Positions 8,142-17,852 of a stretch of 45,620 nt of DNA are shown here, piece by piece (the first letter of the stretch is position 1; every line of letters begins with the position of its first letter). Made by a program: the position numbers and the translations under genes. This stretch comes from an uncultured Pseudomonadales bacterium (GTDB lineage: Bacteria; Pseudomonadota; Gammaproteobacteria; Pseudomonadales; Porticoccaceae), in the NCBI GenBank assembly GCA_943787675.1, contig CALSNK010000027.1:1-45620 (forward strand), read 5' to 3'. The notes under the pieces are model-generated. The model saw only the letters and a list, made by a program, of their open reading frames with translations, was not told where the DNA came from and ran no database searches.

Positions 8142-9539
8142 TTACGTAGGGATATGATCCGCCATAAACTGATGCACAGCCTCCTTATCATTGGCCAATA
8201 CTGTAAAGCGCTCTTCTCTCTCGAAAAGGTCGGCCATATGGGGTGGCAACTCAGGATCATGGGGATAACCGGCCTTTTTAACCGCATCGGGAAACTTAGC
8301 CGGATGTGCTGTAGCCAAGGTAACCATTGGGGTTTCGAGGTTACGACGACACTGACGCGCCGCTTCTAGGCCAATGGCTGTATGGGGGTCGAGCAGATAA
8401 TCGCAGTCGCGATTAACGTCGCTAATAATTTTAAGCATGCCTTGGTCATCACAGCGGTAGCTAGAGAATAACTTACGGGCTTCTACCAGAGCAGTATCGC
8501 TGAGGTTCATATGACCGGCTTTCGCATCTTTCATTAGCCCGGCAATTGCATTGCCGTCACGACTATAGAGGTCAAAAAGTAGACGTTCGAAATTGCTGGA
8601 AATCATAATATCCATACTCGGCGCTAGGCTCTGTTCGAGGGGGCGAGTACTGTGATCATTCTCACTGATACAGCGATGGAGAATATCGTTTTGATTGGTG
8701 GCAATCACCAGCTGCTCGATCGGCAGACCCATTTTGTGGGCCAGATAACCGGCGAAAATATCACCAAAATTACCGGTGGGTACCGAGAAAGACACCTTGC
8801 GTTCTGGGCCACCCAAAGAGAGCGATGCCCAAAAATAGTAGACAATCTGCGCCATAATGCGCGCCCAGTTAATCGAGTTAACGGCCACTAGCTGACGGCC
8901 ATCAGGCAAAAAGGATTGGTCGGCAAAGCTGTCTTTCACCATATTCTGGCAGTCATCAAAGTTACCTTCGAGAGCCAGATTGTGAATATTGTCGGCCATA
9001 ACGGTGGTCATCTGGCGACGCTGCACGTCCGAAACCCGCTTGTGGGGATGCAGAATAAACATATCGACGTTCTTGCACTGACGGCAGCCTTCAATCGCTG
9101 CAGAGCCTGTATCACCTGAGGTAGCGCCCATAATAACCACTTTTTGGTTGCGCTTTTCTAAGGTGTAATCGAGCAGATTACCCAGAAACTGCAGGGCAAA
9201 ATCTTTAAAGGCCAGAGTCGGGCCGTGAAACAGTTCCAAAATCCACTCGTTGTGGCCGGTCTGAATCAGTGGCGCAATCGCGCCATGACGAAAGGTCGCG
9301 TAAGACGTGTCGATTAGCTGCTTGAGATCATCCTGAGGGATGGCCCCATCGACAAATGGCGTCATTATCTTGAGTGCCAGTTCTTCATAGGAAAGGCCAG
9401 CCCAAGAGGCTATTTCGTCTTTGCTAAAGTGGGGTAATTCCTCGGGCACAAACAGGCCGCCATCTGGCGCCAATCCGGTAAGAATTACGTCTTCAAAACT
9501 TTTTGGCTCACAACCGCCACGGGTACTTATATATTTCAT
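8142..9539 (-). CDS. thrC: Threonine synthase ThrC
   Basis: 465 aa, the length of the longer proteobacterial type. This PLP enzyme converts O-phospho-L-homoserine to threonine. The N-terminus MKYISTRGG is characteristic; FKDFALQFLG near residue 108 holds the PLP lysine, and MGATSGDTGSAAI near residue 140 and VPTGNFGDIFAGY near residue 258 follow. Its ATG begins immediately after the hom TAA stop with no gap, indicating tight translational coupling. Confidence 0.97.
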   Translation of the reverse strand: MKYISTRGGCEPKSFEDVILTGLAPDGGLFVPEELPHFSKDEIASWAGLSYEELALKIMTPFVDGAIPQDDLKQLIDTSYATFRHGAIAPLIQTGHNEWILELFHGPTLAFKDFALQFLGNLLDYTLEKRNQKVVIMGATSGDTGSAAIEGCRQCKNVDMFILHPHKRVSDVQRRQMTTVMADNIHNLALEGNFDDCQNMVKDSFADQSFLPDGRQLVAVNSINWARIMAQIVYYFWASLSLGGPERKVSFSVPTGNFGDIFAGYLAHKMGLPIEQLVIATNQNDILHRCISENDHSTRPLEQSLAPSMDIMISSNFERLLFDLYSRDGNAIAGLMKDAKAGHMNLSDTALVEARKLFSSYRCDDQGMLKIISDVNRDCDYLLDPHTAIGLEAARQCRRNLETPMVTLATAHPAKFPDAVKKAGYPHDPELPPHMADLFEREERFTVLANDKEAVHQFMADHIPT

Positions 9540-10847
9540 TTACTGGTCCAGATGCTCTACACGAATAAAGTTAACGCTGCCACGAACGGTTTCTAGCTGT
9601 TCGATATAGGTAACTGCCTCATCGAGAAATTTCTCTTTGGTGACGTTGGTCAAAATAATCACATTGACGTATTCCTCACCAGCAGGCTGTTCTTTTTGGA
9701 TAATGGCTTCAATACTAATCCCTGCGTCGCCCATAATCTTGGTGACATTAGAGAGCACGCCGGCCTGGTCGAGGGCCGAGAAGCGAATATAGAAGCTGGT
9801 TTCTATGTCCTGAATATCCATAATTTTTTGTTCTTGCAGCGCCGATGAAGCACAGCCCAATGCGGGCACCCAAGAATCTGGGCTCGACGCCATAGTGCGG
9901 GCCACATCAATAATATCTGCAATCACCGAAGATGCGGTTGGCTCAGAGCCAGCACCCGGGCCATAAAATAGCGTAGTGCCTACAGCATCGGCATTGACCA
10001 TCACCGCATTGGAGACATCGTTAACACCCGCAATTAAGCATTTCTCAGGCACTAGGGTTGGATGCACACGCAGCTCAACACCCTCTGGAGTCTGGCGGGC
10101 AATGCCCAGATGTTTAATGGCATAACCCAGCTCTCGGGCATAGGACACATCTTGGGGCTCTAGCTTAGTAATGCCGTCAGTGAAAATACCGTCGAGACTC
10201 AGAGGCATAGCAAAGGCCAGAGACGCCATAATGACTAACTTATGGGCCGCATCGATGCCTTCTACATCAAAGGTGGGGTCTGCTTCGGCGTAGCCTTTTT
10301 CTTGGGCTTCGTTGAGCACATCGGCAAAGTCACGGCCCTTGCTGTCCATCTCGGAAAGAATAAAGTTGGTGGTGCCGTTAATAATACCGGCCAGCCAGTT
10401 AATGCGATTAGCCGACAGGCCTTCGCGCAAGGCTTTAATAATGGGGATGCCACCGGCAACGGCAGCTTCGAAGGCAACGATAAGATTGCGCGACTCTGCT
10501 TCCGCAAATATCTCGGTGCCATGGGCAGCAATGAGCGCCTTGTTGGCTGTGACTACGTGCTTGCCATGTTGCAGTGCGGTCATGACTAGATCGAGGGCGA
10601 CGGTAGTCCCGCCAATCAGCTCGACGACAATATCGATTTCTGGGTTTTTAGCCACATCGAAGATATCTCGCGACACATCAGTGCCCGAGGTGTCGCAACC
10701 GGGGTTATCGCGACGCGCGCCAACCTGGGTTACGCCAATTTCGCAATTGGCCCGTGAATTAATACTGTTTGAATTGCGGCCTAAGACGTTGAATACGCCC
10801 GCACCTACTGTGCCTAGCCCACAGATGCCGATATTTACCGATCGCAC
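9540..10847 (-). CDS. hom: Homoserine dehydrogenase
   Basis: 435 aa. It reduces aspartate semialdehyde to homoserine with NAD(P)H in the threonine/methionine/isoleucine pathway. The N-terminal Rossmann motif GICGLGTVGAGV is at residues about 7-18; VVTANKALIA is near residue 98 and GIINGTTNFILSEM near 158. The catalytic region EAQEKGYAEADPTFDVEG is near 178. A C-terminal ACT domain (FYIRFSALDQAGVLSNV, from about 350) is the likely site of threonine feedback. It is monofunctional, with no aspartokinase part. The GTG start at 10847 is preceded by GGGGA at suitable spacing. Confidence 0.97.
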   Translation of the reverse strand: MRSVNIGICGLGTVGAGVFNVLGRNSNSINSRANCEIGVTQVGARRDNPGCDTSGTDVSRDIFDVAKNPEIDIVVELIGGTTVALDLVMTALQHGKHVVTANKALIAAHGTEIFAEAESRNLIVAFEAAVAGGIPIIKALREGLSANRINWLAGIINGTTNFILSEMDSKGRDFADVLNEAQEKGYAEADPTFDVEGIDAAHKLVIMASLAFAMPLSLDGIFTDGITKLEPQDVSYARELGYAIKHLGIARQTPEGVELRVHPTLVPEKCLIAGVNDVSNAVMVNADAVGTTLFYGPGAGSEPTASSVIADIIDVARTMASSPDSWVPALGCASSALQEQKIMDIQDIETSFYIRFSALDQAGVLSNVTKIMGDAGISIEAIIQKEQPAGEEYVNVIILTNVTKEKFLDEAVTYIEQLETVRGSVNFIRVEHLDQ

Positions 10848-10951
10848 CTAAAATTTCCCCGCGCTAATGAAAGTTAATGGGACCCTGTTAACTGAGCCCC
10901 TTTTTGAAGGCGTAATTTTATACTATTACAGACATTTTTCAGGGTTTATTT

Positions 10952-11737
10952 TTAGGAGTTTGGCTTATCCAGCCCAAAGATTTTCGCGAGGTCTGCCGCT
11001 GGCTTATAACCAGGGATCATGGTGCCATCCATCAATATAATACTGGGCGTGCCTGTAACGCCAAGGTCACGTCCCAGAGCAAAGTGCTCGGCAACCGGGT
11101 TGTTTGCACAGACAGACGTGGGAATATTCTCACCATTCTTAACTCGGGTGAAGATATCCTGCTGGTCTTTTGCACACCAGGCGGTGGCGATCTTATTATA
11201 AGAATCAGACGGAATGCCGGCTCGAGGATAGGCCAGATAGCGCACCTCAATACCATAGGCATTGAGCGCAGCTACTTCACGATGCAGCTTGCGGCAGTAG
11301 CCGCAGTCGACATCGGTAAATACATTCATCACGGCTTTAGTTTGGCCGGTAGGCTTGAAAATAATCATGTCACCGGTGGATCGCGTCGCAAATAAGGTTT
11401 GGCGTTCATCGTTAAGGCGCATATCGCGGACATTAACAAACTGCCCAGAACTGACCTGATACAGACTGCCGTCAAAGAAATATTCACCGCTCGCTGAGAC
11501 ATACAGCAAGGGGCCGCCGTCAACCTGAACCTCGTAGAAGCCCGCCATTGGTGCTGGACCAGTTACCTGATAGGTCAGATCAGATCTTCCCGAAGAAAGC
11601 TTACTGATGATGGTGTTGGCAATGGCGCTGGGGACTTCAGCAATGGACAGCGAAGACCATAAAATCAAAGAGGCGATTAAGCCAGCAACCAAAGTAGAAA
11701 AAGCTAATGTGGCAGAAACAAACGTCGTTTTAAACAA
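10952..11737 (-). CDS. dsbC: Thiol:disulfide interchange protein DsbC
   Basis: 261 aa periplasmic disulfide isomerase. A hydrophobic N-terminal signal (about residues 1-33, ending near SLSIAEVP) is followed by the dimerisation domain and a thioredoxin-fold domain with the CGYC active site in VFTDVDCGYCRKLHREV. A second cysteine pair (WCAKD and SVCANNP) and the cis-proline loop TGTPSIILMDG are present. The start at 11737 is TTG with AGGA seven bases upstream. It lies upstream of hom on the same strand, the usual gammaproteobacterial order; the xerD often found next to it is replaced here by the nitrogen cluster. Confidence 0.94.
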   Translation of the reverse strand: MFKTTFVSATLAFSTLVAGLIASLILWSSLSIAEVPSAIANTIISKLSSGRSDLTYQVTGPAPMAGFYEVQVDGGPLLYVSASGEYFFDGSLYQVSSGQFVNVRDMRLNDERQTLFATRSTGDMIIFKPTGQTKAVMNVFTDVDCGYCRKLHREVAALNAYGIEVRYLAYPRAGIPSDSYNKIATAWCAKDQQDIFTRVKNGENIPTSVCANNPVAEHFALGRDLGVTGTPSIILMDGTMIPGYKPAADLAKIFGLDKPNS

Positions 11738-11905
11738 AATAGAATCCTAAATAAGAAGGGTTGATGCTTTGGAGTCTCGAATATAGCAGGGGTTCCGCAG
11801 TCGGAAATCTAGGCTGCTAATCTAAGTGCTACTAATCTAGGAGCTACTAACTTGAATGCCGCTAAATCAGAGCTCAAAAAGTAAGTGCTTTTGAATGCAG
11901 GGTAG

Positions 11906-11939
11906 AAAACAGCAGAGCCTGCCAGTGCCTGCTCTGCTG
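11906..11939 (-). terminator. Likely terminator after the downstream glnK
   Basis: Read leftward, CAGCAGAGC (11939-11931) pairs perfectly with GCTCTGCTG (11918-11910) over nine base pairs across a 12-nt loop. A short run of four T follows. The hairpin is strong but the T-tract is weak. It lies a few bases beyond the glnK stop codon. Confidence 0.6.
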
Positions 11940-11947
11940 AGATCAAA

Positions 11948-12301
<354 letters not shown>

Positions 12302-12397
12302 TTAAGGTCTGTGTATTGTAGTTGATAGTAAAGATACCTGTTTCTAGTAAAAATTGCATCTCTGAGGGTCAAACCATCGCGACAAAAAACCTAGATA

Positions 12398-12426
12398 TAA
12401 AAAAACCGGGACCAAAAGGCCCCGGC
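12398..12426 (-). terminator. Rho-independent terminator after amtB
   Basis: Read leftward, CCGGGGCC-TTTT-GGTCCCGG forms a hairpin with one wobble pair and is followed by seven T. It stands about 25 nt after the amtB stop. It should end or attenuate the porin-glnK-amtB transcript before the second glnK. Confidence 0.88.
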
Positions 12427-12448
12427 TAAAACGACAGGGGGTATAACC

Positions 12449-13699
12449 TTACGACTTGGAACTAACAAACTCGGGATAAGCGTCAATTCCGCACTCAGAT
12501 GCGTCAACACCTTCGTACTCTTGCTCTTCACTCACTCGGATGCCCATAACGAGTTTCAGGCTGTACCAAACGATACTACTAGTAACGAAAGTCCAGGCGA
12601 AGATAACCGCAGCACCGGTTAACTGAGCCATCACAGTGACGTCAGCGTTAATGGTTACAGCCAACAGGCCCCAAATACCAACAACACCATGGACCGAGAT
12701 AGCGCCTACAGGATCATCAATTCGTAGCCTGTCGAAGAAGGAAACAGACAACACAACAATCGCGCCACCAATGGCACCGATTAGAGTTGCCATACCGCCA
12801 GTTGCAGACAGTGGGTCAGCAGTAATGGCTACCAAACCAGCCAGTGCACCGTTAACAGCCATCGTCAGGTCAGCCTTACCAAACAGCAGGTGTCCCAGAA
12901 CCAATGCAGCCAGAAGGCCACCAGCTGCTGCCGCATTAGTGTTAACAAATACGGTTGCAACATTGTTAGCAGACTCGACACTAGACACGGCCAATTCAGA
13001 TCCGCCGTTGAAACCAAACCAACCCATCCACAGGATGAACATACCGATTGCAGCCAGAGGCATGTTGGCGCCAGGAATAGCGTTTGCTTTGCCATCTGCA
13101 CTGTACTTGCCTTTACGTGGTCCGAGGAACAGAACACCAGACAGAGCTGCAGTAGCACCACAGAGATGCACAATACCGGAACCCGCATAATCAGAGTAAC
13201 CAACAGTCTCACCTAAGAACCCACCACCCCAAGACCACAGGGCCTGCATTGGGTAGATAAAGCCAGTCAAAACAACAGCGAATGCCAGGAAGGCCCAAAG
13301 CTTCATGCGCTCAGCAACCGCACCAGAAACAATAGACATAGCAGTGGCAACAAACACTACCTGAAAGAAGAAGTCAGACGCACCGGAGTAGTAAGTATCG
13401 CCGCCGCTAGCCAAAACTTCAGCGGTAGTTGCGTTAGCAATAGAGTTACCAAACCATCCATCAGGAATCAACAGATCAGCAGTACCGCCGTACATAATGG
13501 AGTAGCCCATTACCATGTACATGCAGCAAGCAATGGCATACAACGCCACGTTTTTAGTGAGAATTTCAGTGGTGTTTTTAGAACGCACCAAACCGGCTTC
13601 AAGCATAGTAAAGCCTGCCGCCATCCACATAACCAACACGCCAGACATCAAAAAGTAAAAGGTATCGAGTGCGTATTTAATTTCAACAATATCGTTCAT
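12449..13699 (-). CDS. amtB: Ammonium transporter AmtB
   Basis: 416 aa, about 11 membrane helices. It forms a trimeric ammonium channel in the inner membrane, closed by binding of deuridylylated GlnK. The pore histidines are visible at His178 (GIVHLCGATAAL) and His337 (AISVHGVVGIWG). The Amt signature with many small residues lies around residues 160-190, and FILWMGWFGFNGGSE is near residue 221. No cleavable signal is evident. It lies 14 nt after the upstream glnK in the standard glnK-amtB arrangement. Confidence 0.97.
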   Translation of the reverse strand: MNDIVEIKYALDTFYFLMSGVLVMWMAAGFTMLEAGLVRSKNTTEILTKNVALYAIACCMYMVMGYSIMYGGTADLLIPDGWFGNSIANATTAEVLASGGDTYYSGASDFFFQVVFVATAMSIVSGAVAERMKLWAFLAFAVVLTGFIYPMQALWSWGGGFLGETVGYSDYAGSGIVHLCGATAALSGVLFLGPRKGKYSADGKANAIPGANMPLAAIGMFILWMGWFGFNGGSELAVSSVESANNVATVFVNTNAAAAGGLLAALVLGHLLFGKADLTMAVNGALAGLVAITADPLSATGGMATLIGAIGGAIVVLSVSFFDRLRIDDPVGAISVHGVVGIWGLLAVTINADVTVMAQLTGAAVIFAWTFVTSSIVWYSLKLVMGIRVSEEQEYEGVDASECGIDAYPEFVSSKS

Positions 13700-13713
13700 T
13701 AGGTTCTCCTGAT

Positions 13714-14088
<375 letters not shown>

Positions 14089-14140
14089 TTATTTGCAAGA
14101 TAGGGTTTAAAGTTCTTTTTATAAAAGCTTAAAGAGGACC

Positions 14141-14788
14141 TTAAAGAGACTTAGAAATAGTCAGAACAAACTCGTTGTCAGCGAACAGAGCGCCAGTTTC
14201 AGATGAATCGATCCAGCTCAGATCAAAACCAAGACCAGCAGCTTCAGTGCTTAATGAAACAGAGTAATCATCAGCTTCGTTAGCATCAAGATCAGCAGAC
14301 ATAGTTCCGTAATGGAAACCCAGGCTGAAGTCTTCGCCAAGAGCCATACCGTAATCAAGATACACGTAAGTCGATGAACCGGTAGAGGCGTAGTAGTCAT
14401 CAGAGATAGCAAAACCTACTGTTGCGTCTGCAAAAGAAACGCTGCCGTAGATCTCTTCAAATTCTTCTGAACTATCACCCTGTGGGTAGCCATAGAAAAG
14501 GTAGCCAATGTCATAGCTAACAGTGTCAGAGAAAGATCCACCGTAACCGGCATAGTAATCAAGTTCCAAACCACCGCTAAAATCGATACTTGAAGCCCAA
14601 GTACCTGCGTAAAAACCATTTTCAAAACCAACGTCAAATCCGCCAGAAAGTGCTTCACCACCGGCCTGATCAATACCGCGGAAAAAGTAATCAGAACCAA
14701 TGGCTACGTTTCCAGAAACTTCAGCAGCCATAGCAGTAGCGGCGCTCATCATAGTTGCAGCAAAAATTGCAGTTTTTAATACTTTCAT
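14141..14788 (-). CDS. TorF-family putative outer-membrane porin
   Basis: 215-216 aa from the ATG at 14788, which has GGGAG eight bases upstream. The frame is open to 14914, but that extension would cover the sigma54 promoter. The signal peptide MKVLKTAIFAATMMSAATAM ends at an AxA site before AEVSGNVAIGSDYFFRGIDQ. The rest is an acidic, glycine- and aromatic-rich beta-barrel with alternating strands (YAGTWASSIDF, LELDYYAGYGG) and a final LTISKSL. It fits the Gcw_chp/TorF family, commonly found before glnK-amtB in marine gammaproteobacteria. A role in uptake of ammonium or small nitrogen compounds is inferred from context. Confidence 0.85.
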   Translation of the reverse strand: MKVLKTAIFAATMMSAATAMAAEVSGNVAIGSDYFFRGIDQAGGEALSGGFDVGFENGFYAGTWASSIDFSGGLELDYYAGYGGSFSDTVSYDIGYLFYGYPQGDSSEEFEEIYGSVSFADATVGFAISDDYYASTGSSTYVYLDYGMALGEDFSLGFHYGTMSADLDANEADDYSVSLSTEAAGLGFDLSWIDSSETGALFADNEFVLTISKSL

Positions 14789-14860
14789 TTGAATATCTCC
14801 CAAGATATATAAAGTTAAATTACAAAGTTTTAAATTAAAATTCGGTACACACCAAGGACA

Positions 14861-14878
14861 TTGCACATTGCGTGCCAA
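14861..14878 (-). promoter_or_regulatory. Sigma54 promoter of the porin-glnK-amtB cluster
   Basis: Read leftward the sequence is TTGGCACGCAATGTGCAA. The -24 GG and the -12 GC are separated by exactly 10 bp, as RpoN requires, and TTGGCACG is a perfect -24 element. The -12 element is GTGCA against the TTGCA consensus. Transcription should start near 14851, about 63 nt before the porin ATG. Confidence 0.85.
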
Positions 14879-14929
14879 CTTTGAATAGCAGGGTATTTGG
14901 GGATTTAGGGCCATTTATAAGGGGCACTT

Positions 14930-15029
14930 GATCTATTTTGGTGCGACTTTCCGGAGATCAGCAAATAACTGCGCACCAAATTGGAACTGTTAGCCCCCAA
15001 CCTTGATACTCGGCGCACCAAATTGAGAT
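14930..15029. promoter_or_regulatory. Three NtrC-like enhancer sites
   Basis: Three 15-bp windows each contain a perfect NtrC half-site GCACC followed by an A/T core. They are 14930-14944 (GGTGC reading rightward, so the half-site is on the minus strand), 14973-14987 (GCACCAAATTGGAAC) and 15015-15029 (GCACCAAATTGAGAT). The known NtrC consensus is GCACC-N5-GGTGC; here the second half-site is degenerate. Centres are at 14937, 14980 and 15022, about 43 and 42 bp apart (four helical turns), upstream of the sigma54 promoter at roughly -86, -129 and -171. Confidence 0.65.
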
Positions 15030-15087
15030 AGGCCGCGATCAATGGTCCAATGTTTGCTAAAATAAGAGAATTAATGGAGCCCCAAAC

Positions 15088-15345
15088 ATGAATTCAGACG
15101 ACCTATACGACCAGTTTTTCCAGCAGCTTAACCAGACATTGTCTGGAGCACAGGCTATTAGTGGTGAATTACAGCAGCATCTTCGCTCAGCAATGATGAG
15201 TACCTTTAGTAAGCTAGAGCTAGTTTCCCAAGAAGAATTTGATACTCAGCGCGCCGTACTAATGCGCTCGCGAGAAAAAATAGACGCACTCGAAAAGCAA
15301 CTCACCGAACTCGAAGCCGCCCTTAAAGAGCAAACCGCAAAATAA
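15088..15345 (+). CDS. ubiK: Ubiquinone biosynthesis accessory factor UbiK
   Basis: 85 aa, the length of the YqiC/BMFP family. The N-terminal amphipathic half (DDLYDQFFQQLNQTL) is followed by a C-terminal coiled coil (LMRSREKIDALEKQLTELEA) that trimerises. UbiK helps the UbiJ-containing complex make ubiquinone under aerobic conditions. The ATG has a GGAG eight bases upstream. It diverges from the nitrogen cluster and precedes comM, a common gammaproteobacterial order. Confidence 0.9.
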   Translation: MNSDDLYDQFFQQLNQTLSGAQAISGELQQHLRSAMMSTFSKLELVSQEEFDTQRAVLMRSREKIDALEKQLTELEAALKEQTAK

Positions 15346-15428
15346 CTCATCGCGACAATGCCAGATGTCTGCACGAGCACTGAGTATTTCGTGACAAGGG
15401 AGTAATCGCACAACACAGGGACTGTGTA

Positions 15429-16943
15429 ATGTCACTTGCCGTGGTGCAAACCCGAGCCAAACAGGGTGTTCAAGCGCCCCTAGTATCCGTAGAAGTTCAC
15501 CTCTCCAATGGCCTGCCCGCCTTCCATATGGTTGGCCTGCCCGAAACCGCCGTCAAAGAAAGCAAAGACCGCGTGCGCAGCGCCATTATTAATTCCCACT
15601 TTGAATTCCCTGCCCGCCGCATCACCGTCAACCTAGCACCCGCAGAACTCCCCAAAGAAGGCAGCCGTTTTGATCTGGCCATAGCCATAGGTATTCTCGC
15701 CGCATCCGGCCAGGTGCCCATGGAAGGTCTATCGGACTATGAGTTTATTGGTGAGTTGGCACTCTCGGGGGAATTGCGTTCGGTAGAGGCCGTTCTGCCC
15801 TCGGCCCTCGGCTGTGCAACCCGAAGCAAGCAACTTATTATTGGTGAAAGTAATGCCGCAGAAGCAGCCTTGGTAGAGAACCTCTCGATTCTGCCGGCCA
15901 GCCACCTATTGCAAGTCTCAGCCCATCTGCATCAGGCAGAACAGTTACCCGAATGGCAGAAAACCCCAGCCTCAGCACCTCTACCCAGCGCCCAACTCAA
16001 CGAGGTCATTGGTCAGCAACATGCCAAACGCGCCCTAGAACTTGCCGCCAGTGGTGGCCATCACCTACTGTTTTATGGCCCACCAGGTACGGGTAAAACC
16101 ATGCTCGCCAGTCGGCTGCCCGGAATATTGCCACCCTTAACCAACGCCGAGGCCCTGCAAGTGGCGGCCATTCATTCGGTGGCAGGCAAAGGCCTGCGCA
16201 AAACTATTTACAGTCGCCCCTTCCAATCACCCCATCACACAGCGTCAGCGGCGGCACTCGTCGGTGGCGGCAGCACACCCAAACCGGGAGAAATTTCACT
16301 GGCCCACTGCGGGGTATTATTTCTCGATGAACTACCCGAATTCTCCCGCAGCGTATTAGAAGTATTACGCGAGCCACTGGAGTCAGGCGAGATAATGATC
16401 TCGCGAGTGGCCGCACAGACACTCTACCCCGCCAACTTTCAGTTAATTGCCGCCATGAACCCCTGCCCCTGCGGCTATCTAGGCACCCAGAGCTGCATCT
16501 GCACCCCCGACCAAATAGCCCGTTACCGCAATAAAATCTCAGGGCCATTAATGGACAGAATCGATCTGCAGGTACAGGTCACCGCCATCGAAAATCACCA
16601 GCTTTTAAGCCAGCAGGAACAGGCGCAACCAAGCGGTGACAGTAACAAGAAAATCCAGCAGCGAGTTTCCCACGCAAGGCAGAGACAGATAGACCGACAG
16701 GGAAAAACAAATGCACAACTTAGCAGCGTGGAGCTACATGAGGTTTGCCCATTAAATAAAGAACAGCGAAACCTAATGGATCTCGCCATCGACAAGTTCG
16801 CCCTATCAACCCGAGGTTTTTATCGGGTATTAAAAGTGGCACGGACCATTGCAGATATGGGAGAGTTGGATAAACCTGAGTTGCCTCAGTACCAGGAGGC
16901 ACTGAGTTATCGACCTACATTAGAATCCAGAAAAATCAGTTAG
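15429..16943 (+). CDS. comM: YifB/ComM family Mg-chelatase-like AAA+ ATPase
   Basis: 504 aa, full length. ComM is a hexameric helicase that promotes branch migration during natural transformation. An N-terminal Lon-like (ChlI) domain comes first (LAVVQTRAKQGVQAPLVSVE through PAELPKEGSRFDLAIAIG). It is followed by Walker A GPPGTGKTML near residue 216, a Walker B-type LFLDELPEF near residue 298, NPCPCGYLG with cysteines near residue 347, and a C-terminal ChlI_C-type part. The start ATG has AGGGA upstream. Its last four bases overlap the end of the convergent channel gene. Confidence 0.95.
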   Translation: MSLAVVQTRAKQGVQAPLVSVEVHLSNGLPAFHMVGLPETAVKESKDRVRSAIINSHFEFPARRITVNLAPAELPKEGSRFDLAIAIGILAASGQVPMEGLSDYEFIGELALSGELRSVEAVLPSALGCATRSKQLIIGESNAAEAALVENLSILPASHLLQVSAHLHQAEQLPEWQKTPASAPLPSAQLNEVIGQQHAKRALELAASGGHHLLFYGPPGTGKTMLASRLPGILPPLTNAEALQVAAIHSVAGKGLRKTIYSRPFQSPHHTASAAALVGGGSTPKPGEISLAHCGVLFLDELPEFSRSVLEVLREPLESGEIMISRVAAQTLYPANFQLIAAMNPCPCGYLGTQSCICTPDQIARYRNKISGPLMDRIDLQVQVTAIENHQLLSQQEQAQPSGDSNKKIQQRVSHARQRQIDRQGKTNAQLSSVELHEVCPLNKEQRNLMDLAIDKFALSTRGFYRVLKVARTIADMGELDKPELPQYQEALSYRPTLESRKIS

Positions 16944-17761
16944 ATACTTTGATCCGGCAGCGTCACGCCACAGTGATAGCAAAACTCCGCTTCAGGGTGA
17001 TGGCTAGTGCGCTCACAGATATTGCAGCGGCGGCTGTTTGACACAGCATTCATCTCGCGAGCAATCTCAGCCGTGAAAATACCCGTGGGGATAGCAATAA
17101 TCGAATAACCCGTGAGCATTGCCATGGTGGCAATCACCTGCCCCAGAGGCGTCTGGGGCGTAATATCGCCATAGCCCACTGTGGTAATCGTCACGATCGT
17201 CCAATAGATACTGCGAGGAATGCTGGTAAACCCATGGTCCGGCCCCTCCACCAAAAACATCAGGCTGCCAAAAATAACACTCATCACCAGCACCACCGTA
17301 AAGAACACCAACACCTTGCGCCGCGATGCATAAATAGAGCGCAGCAACAGATTGGCCTCGGTCAGATAGCGCACCAACTTAAGCACCCTGAATATGCGCA
17401 ACACGCGCAATAGCCGCACCACCAACCAGTAACTGGCGCCGGGTACAAACAGTGCGAGGTAAGTCGGCACAATAGAGAGCAGGTCGACCAGACCATAAAA
17501 GCTGAATACATAGTGCAAGGGCTTAGGGGAAGAATAGATACGCATTAAATATTCTAGGGAAAACAGCAGCGTAAACACCCATTCCAAACGGAACAGCCAC
17601 AGACCATACTCGCGGTTTACCGATTCTATAGAGTCAAGGATCACCGCCGCCACGCTGATTAATATCAGATAAATAAGCGCTATATCAAAGCGCTGCCCCG
17701 CAGGCGTGTCGGTTCCAAAGATGACTCGGTAGATTTTGTCGCGCAGAGATACTTCAACCAT
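16940..17761 (-). CDS. Voltage-gated potassium channel-like ion transporter with C-terminal zinc ribbon
   Basis: 273 aa with six predicted membrane helices. The S4-like segment WLVVRLLRVLRIFRVLKLVR (residues about 112-131) has arginines or lysines at regular spacing. The pore helix leads to TVGYGD at 194-199, the potassium selectivity filter. After S6 a cytoplasmic tail carries Cys246, Cys249, Cys261 and Cys264 (CNIC...CYHC), a small zinc ribbon unusual for this short channel type. It may gate or assemble the channel; this is inference. It is convergent with comM and overlaps it by four bases. Confidence 0.9.
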   Translation of the reverse strand: MVEVSLRDKIYRVIFGTDTPAGQRFDIALIYLILISVAAVILDSIESVNREYGLWLFRLEWVFTLLFSLEYLMRIYSSPKPLHYVFSFYGLVDLLSIVPTYLALFVPGASYWLVVRLLRVLRIFRVLKLVRYLTEANLLLRSIYASRRKVLVFFTVVLVMSVIFGSLMFLVEGPDHGFTSIPRSIYWTIVTITTVGYGDITPQTPLGQVIATMAMLTGYSIIAIPTGIFTAEIAREMNAVSNSRRCNICERTSHHPEAEFCYHCGVTLPDQSI

Positions 17762-17852
17762 CTTTTGTTTGCCTATAATTATTAATCATTCCATTATGCT
17801 GACTTAAACATTATTACATCATTAAGCCAAGTTGCAGCAAAGAGAACAAGTT

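Noticed and set aside
10848..10951. Threonine attenuator leader before hom
   Set aside because: No leader peptide rich in Thr or Ile codons and no terminator/antiterminator pair were seen.
14789..14914. N-terminal extension of the TorF porin to 14914
   Set aside because: It would place coding sequence over the sigma54 promoter and before a clear signal peptide that has its own ribosome-binding site.
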